NCBI GenBank assembly: GCA_964570325.1
Contig: CAZMXS010000007.1
Coordinates: 1-64,000 of the forward strand
Length of the DNA: 64,000 nt
DNA from: CAZMXS01 sp964570325
GTDB taxonomy: Bacteria > Verrucomicrobiota > Kiritimatiellia > CAIQIC01 > CAZMXS01
Direction: 5' to 3'
In this document: positions 60,468 to 64,000 of the stretch, piece after piece
Position numbering within the stretch: the first letter of the stretch is position 1
Layout of the letters: every line of letters begins with the position of its first letter
The notes under the pieces: generated by a model
What the model saw: the letters and a program-made list of their open reading frames with translations, nothing else
Databases searched by the model: none
Told to the model about the DNA's origin: nothing
Position numbers and translations under genes: made by a program

Positions 60468-63400
60468 ATGAAAATCATGAGATTCATTTTTGTGATTTGT
60501 TGCACCGGCTGCTGGCTGACCGCATCGTCCGCCTTGGCCGCGGGGCGGCAACTCTACGACAACGGGACGTTTGTCACGGATCGCGACGGGGGCCTGGGCG
60601 GTGCAGACGCCAGCCTGACGGAGGACCCGGCGGGTTCGGTGGGCTGGAGCTTTGACCACGGGCGCAACCATCGCCTGGCGGATGACTTTACGGTGCCGGC
60701 GGAGGGTTGGCATATCGGGGAAATTACGGCATACGGCTATCAAACCTTTTCCGGCATTCGCGGCACGATGACGGCGCTGTACGCGCAAATCTGGGACGGC
60801 CCGCCGAGCAATCCGGCCAGTACGGTGGTCTGGGGCAACCTCACGAACAACATTCTATCGTCGTCGGGCTGGACGCACGCATATCGCCTGCACACGAACC
60901 AGCCCAACCCGAACATGCGTCCCGTCATGTATCTTACGGCGACGGTGGATGTCACGCTGGTGGCCGGGACGTACTGGCTGGATTTTCAGGCGAAGGGGTT
61001 GACGACGAACGGGCCGTTCAGTCCGCCGGTGACGACGAACCACACGGCCGCCGGCAACGCGCTGATGTTCCGCAACGGGATGTGGGAAGCAGTCGCCACG
61101 TCGGCGGGCGCGGGCGTGGACTTGCCGTTCACGCTGGCGGCGGCCGGGGAATCGGAATGGACGATTTTGCCGTCTCTTCCGGTTGCGGTGAGCGCAGCGG
61201 CGGGCGTCTGGCTGGATGGGAAGTTTTACGTATTCGGCGGCGAAGAGGCGCCGACAACATTCCAGATTTTCGACGCGGTGAACGGAACCTGGAGCGTGGA
61301 CACGACGACGATGACGCAGGCAACGGCCCACGCCGCCGCCGTGGCGCTCGGTGGCGATATTTATGTGCTCGGCGGCGAGGATTACAGCATTTCCAACTCG
61401 CCTCTGCGCATCTATCACCCCGGCGCCGGAACGTGGGAGACGATGACCGACGATCCCCTGCCGCTGAATCCGGCGGGTATCGCCGCGGCCGCGTTAGACG
61501 GCAAGCTGTATGCCTTTGGCGGCGATTTCGGCACCAACACGTTTGAGTACGACCCGGCGGCCGTCGCGGGCAGCCGCTGGACGGAAAAAGCGGGCGCGCC
61601 TTGTCCGCTCATGGACGCCTCGGCGGTGACGATCGGGGACGTGATTGGCGTGGCGGCGAATGCGGCAGACAATGGCCGGCGGGTACTGATTTATGATCCA
61701 GTCAGCAATTTGTGGGCGGAATTGCCGGAGTTGACTTGGCGCCATGCAGGCGGACGCGCCTGGGCGATCAATTCAGACCTGGTGGTGGGTGGTGGCGAGG
61801 ATTCGTCGTGGGTCGAATCGGACGAGAATGAAGGCCCAAGGTTGCCCGAAGCGGTGAGTCTTTTTGCGGCGGCATCCACGCCGGGTGGATTTCTTTACGT
61901 CGCGGGTGGGTTTTCCGGCGGCGAAGCGCAGTCCAATGTGCTGCGCTACGGCGGCTCGGCGATTGCCTCCGTGACGCCGTCGTCCGGTTCGCGCACGGGC
62001 GGCTACGAGGTCGTCATCAGCGGTCAAAATCTTGGCGACGACGAGGACATCACCAACGTGACGCTGTGCGGCGCGGCTGCAAGCGCGATCCTGTCGCAAT
62101 CGGGCACGCAGGTGGTTGTGCGCGCCGGTTTCGCCCTGCCTTCCCAGTACGGCCTCGGCGCGGTGCGCGTCTTTTCGACCCTGTTTGGGCAGACGATGGC
62201 CGCCAACGCTTTCACCTACACCGGGCCGGGCTTGCAGGTGTCTGGCGCTGGCGACTTCGGTCACCGCCTCGCCGGAACCGCTACGATGCGGTCGTTCGCC
62301 ATCACCAACAGCGGTGCTGAAACCTTGACGATTTCGGGATTTGGGATTTCAGATTCGAGATTCCAGATTGCCGATTTTCCCGCGCAAGTGTCGGCCGGCG
62401 GGTCTAGCAACTTCACGGTAACGTTCACGCCGGACGGGCCCGGAAATTTTGCGGCGGCGTTGGCGATCACCAACGATTCGGCGACCGCGGTTTACACGGT
62501 GAATTTCACGGGCTCCGGGACCGCGCTTTCGACGAATCTTGGCCCCTGCGGCGGCGGCAACACGATCACCGTCACCAACGGCTTTTTCGGAACGATCACG
62601 AATGTGCTCGTCGGGAGCACGAGCGTCTCGCCCGCATCTTCCGGTTCCAACTGGTTCACGATCGTCCTCCCCCCCGCCACCAACGCGGGCGCGGCGGACA
62701 TCGTCGTGCAGACCTCCGACCAGGGCGAGATCACGCTTTCTTCGGCCTACACCTACAACCCGGCTGGAGCCATCGCCTCGGTGGCGCCCGCAAGCGGGCC
62801 CGCGACCGGCGGCACGACGGTCACGATCACCGGGACGAATCTGGGGAATGGCGCTGACATCACCGGCGTGACGCTCTGCGGATTCGCGGCAGGGGAAATC
62901 ATCAGCCAGTCGGCTACGCAGGTCGTGGTGACGGCGGGTGCGGCAGGGAACGCCATCCTGGGCGATGTGCGTGTATTTTCCACGAGTTTCGGCGAGACGA
63001 TTAAATCAAACGCCTACGCGTACACCGGCGCCGGAATGCTGATCCTCGGCATGAACGGGGTCGCCATCGGGAGCGGCGACGCCCCCGACGCCAATCGCGG
63101 CGGCATGATGTTCGCCCTCAAACCCGGCCTGCCGGTGACGAATGTCTTTGCGGTGACGAACACCGGCGCAGCTTTGTTGACGGTCTCTGGCGTGACGACA
63201 AATGGGAACGGCTCGGCTCGATTCGCCACGGATGCGGGCGCGATGTCCCTGCCGGTCGGCGGCGCAAGCAACATTCAGGTGGTGTTCACGCCCGTCGCGA
63301 GCGGGATTTCGACGGCGGCGCTGCTCTTCGCCAACAACTCGCCGACGCCGTCCTATGCACTGAACTTGCAAGGTCGCTGCGCCGCCGTCTCGCCGGACAA

Positions 63401-64000
63401 CGGCCCGTTCGCCGGCGGCAACACGGTGACCATCACGAACACCCATTTTGGCGTGGTCACGAATATTCTCCTTGGCGGGAGCGCGGGCGTCCCGCCGTCC
63501 GCGTCTGGGGAGGATTGGGTCTCCTTTGTCGCGCCCACATCCGCCACAGCGGGCGCGAAGGACATCGTGGTGCAGTCTGCGACAGGACAATTCACGCTAC
63601 CCGGCGTGTACACGGTCAACGCGGCCGGCGTCATTACGGGGTATGGCGACACGAATTACAGCGGCGTGCTCTGCCGTTACGAGTTCACCAACACGCTCGC
63701 CGATTCGCTGGGGCGCGGGCTGACCATGACGACGCTCAACAGCCCGACGACCAACGGCTATACCACGCAGGGCTGGTACTGGGTCGCGTCCGGCGTGACG
63801 GGTAGCGGATTGGATTTCTATGGGCCCACCAACACAACGTCCCGCTCGAACTACACCCTGCGCATCCAGTGCAGTTATTCCCAGGTCAGCGGCTGGCGAA
63901 GACTCGTGCTGTACAATTACGGATATGAGCAAGGCCCCTACATCACGAATGGACGCGCCTTTGGGCGGGGGCCCTCCGACGCAAGTGGTCCATCGGGGCC
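60468..64000 (+). CDS. Giant secreted multi-domain protein (kelch, IPT/TIG and choice-of-anchor-D modules), truncated by window edge
   Basis: The frame runs open from ATG 60468 through base 64000, at least 1177 residues. A signal peptide (MKIMRFIFVICCTGCWLTAS) is followed by a beta domain, then about 230-490 with kelch motifs (GKFYVFGGEEA, GDIYVLGGED, GKLYAFGGDF). Alternating modules follow: IPT/TIG (SVTPSSGSRTGGYEVVISG; SVAPASGPATGGTTVTITG), choice-of-anchor-D (ASPM/Hydin-like) at about 592-685 and 856-967, and TIG-like repeats at about 690 and 970. A LamG-like segment begins near 1060. This looks like a surface adhesin or carbohydrate-associated protein. It starts 8 bp after the preceding gene; the C-terminus and any sorting signal are outside the window. 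Confidence 0.85.
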   Translation, partial: MKIMRFIFVICCTGCWLTASSALAAGRQLYDNGTFVTDRDGGLGGADASLTEDPAGSVGWSFDHGRNHRLADDFTVPAEGWHIGEITAYGYQTFSGIRGTMTALYAQIWDGPPSNPASTVVWGNLTNNILSSSGWTHAYRLHTNQPNPNMRPVMYLTATVDVTLVAGTYWLDFQAKGLTTNGPFSPPVTTNHTAAGNALMFRNGMWEAVATSAGAGVDLPFTLAAAGESEWTILPSLPVAVSAAAGVWLDGKFYVFGGEEAPTTFQIFDAVNGTWSVDTTTMTQATAHAAAVALGGDIYVLGGEDYSISNSPLRIYHPGAGTWETMTDDPLPLNPAGIAAAALDGKLYAFGGDFGTNTFEYDPAAVAGSRWTEKAGAPCPLMDASAVTIGDVIGVAANAADNGRRVLIYDPVSNLWAELPELTWRHAGGRAWAINSDLVVGGGEDSSWVESDENEGPRLPEAVSLFAAASTPGGFLYVAGGFSGGEAQSNVLRYGGSAIASVTPSSGSRTGGYEVVISGQNLGDDEDITNVTLCGAAASAILSQSGTQVVVRAGFALPSQYGLGAVRVFSTLFGQTMAANAFTYTGPGLQVSGAGDFGHRLAGTATMRSFAITNSGAETLTISGFGISDSRFQIADFPAQVSAGGSSNFTVTFTPDGPGNFAAALAITNDSATAVYTVNFTGSGTALSTNLGPCGGGNTITVTNGFFGTITNVLVGSTSVSPASSGSNWFTIVLPPATNAGAADIVVQTSDQGEITLSSAYTYNPAGAIASVAPASGPATGGTTVTITGTNLGNGADITGVTLCGFAAGEIISQSATQVVVTAGAAGNAILGDVRVFSTSFGETIKSNAYAYTGAGMLILGMNGVAIGSGDAPDANRGGMMFALKPGLPVTNVFAVTNTGAALLTVSGVTTNGNGSARFATDAGAMSLPVGGASNIQVVFTPVASGISTAALLFANNSPTPSYALNLQGRCAAVSPDNGPFAGGNTVTITNTHFGVVTNILLGGSAGVPPSASGEDWVSFVAPTSATAGAKDIVVQSATGQFTLPGVYTVNAAGVITGYGDTNYSGVLCRYEFTNTLADSLGRGLTMTTLNSPTTNGYTTQGWYWVASGVTGSGLDFYGPTNTTSRSNYTLRIQCSYSQVSGWRRLVLYNYGYEQGPYITNGRAFGRGPSDASGPSG

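Noticed and set aside
1..64000. CRISPR arrays, insertion sequences or prophage genes
   Set aside because: No direct-repeat/spacer series, transposase, integrase or phage structural genes were seen; the only regular short repeats are the 31-bp-spaced palindromes, whose two or three copies and palindromic units do not resemble CRISPR.

Overview
The window is dense, GC-rich bacterial DNA with short intergenic gaps, many 1-8 bp gene overlaps and frequent GTG/TTG starts. An LPS-export porin (LptD), type II secretion pseudopilins, many exported proteins and an LPS-like sugar cluster indicate a Gram-negative, two-membrane organism. A family-B DNA polymerase, the AmmeMemoRadiSam genes and a 19-bp palindrome resembling one I associate with Kiritimatiellota/Lentisphaerota suggest a PVC-superphylum relative. 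That placement is an inference of modest confidence; the window has no rRNA to test it.

Layout. 0-16.5 kb is mostly housekeeping: a partial TPR-like protein, TatD nuclease, ROK kinase, patatin lipase, YggU, an M50 protease, pyrE, rmuC, lptD, a sugar epimerase and an inositol-monophosphatase-like enzyme. A minus-strand run follows, transcribed alr > LapA-like > cobB > polB > gspG > second pseudopilin. 16.9-20.4 kb encodes two secreted proteins, a trypsin-fold protease with six C-terminal repeats and an unrecognised 453-residue protein, then tRNA-Leu(CAG) and rimO.

22.1-30.1 kb is the most distinctive block. A tightly packed run encodes a DUF202 membrane protein, a LamG-like secreted protein, the AmmeMemoRadiSam radical SAM enzyme, a 62-residue Tat-signal peptide, an exported Memo-AMMECR1 fusion lipoprotein and a 1303-residue membrane protein. 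The last joins two spermidine-synthase-like membrane modules to an FMN-binding domain and a NosR/NapH-like iron-sulfur membrane module. It reads as a cytoplasmic maturase plus an extracytoplasmic redox chain serving exported proteins of unknown chemistry.

30.4-33.7 kb holds an exported phosphoesterase, TrpB2 and a small YdjM-like membrane protein. 33.7-59.1 kb is a surface-glycan region. It contains GT2 enzymes, a HAD protein, a sugar-kinase-like phosphotransferase, a C-methyltransferase, a WbuC cupin, several SDR epimerases, a split transketolase, an MDR dehydrogenase, a HldE-like protein with inverted domain order, two GT39-like and one YfhO-like membrane proteins, a Wzx-like flippase and an SDR-Gfo/Idh fusion. 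Together they could make, activate, transfer and flip an unusual (perhaps branched) sugar. 59.2-64 kb encodes a secreted protein and a multi-domain giant secreted protein cut by the window edge.

A 19-bp palindrome occurs as a pair just upstream of pyrE and as a triplet inside the start of the 59.2 kb gene. All copies are spaced exactly 31 bp, and in the gene they are translated in three different reading frames.
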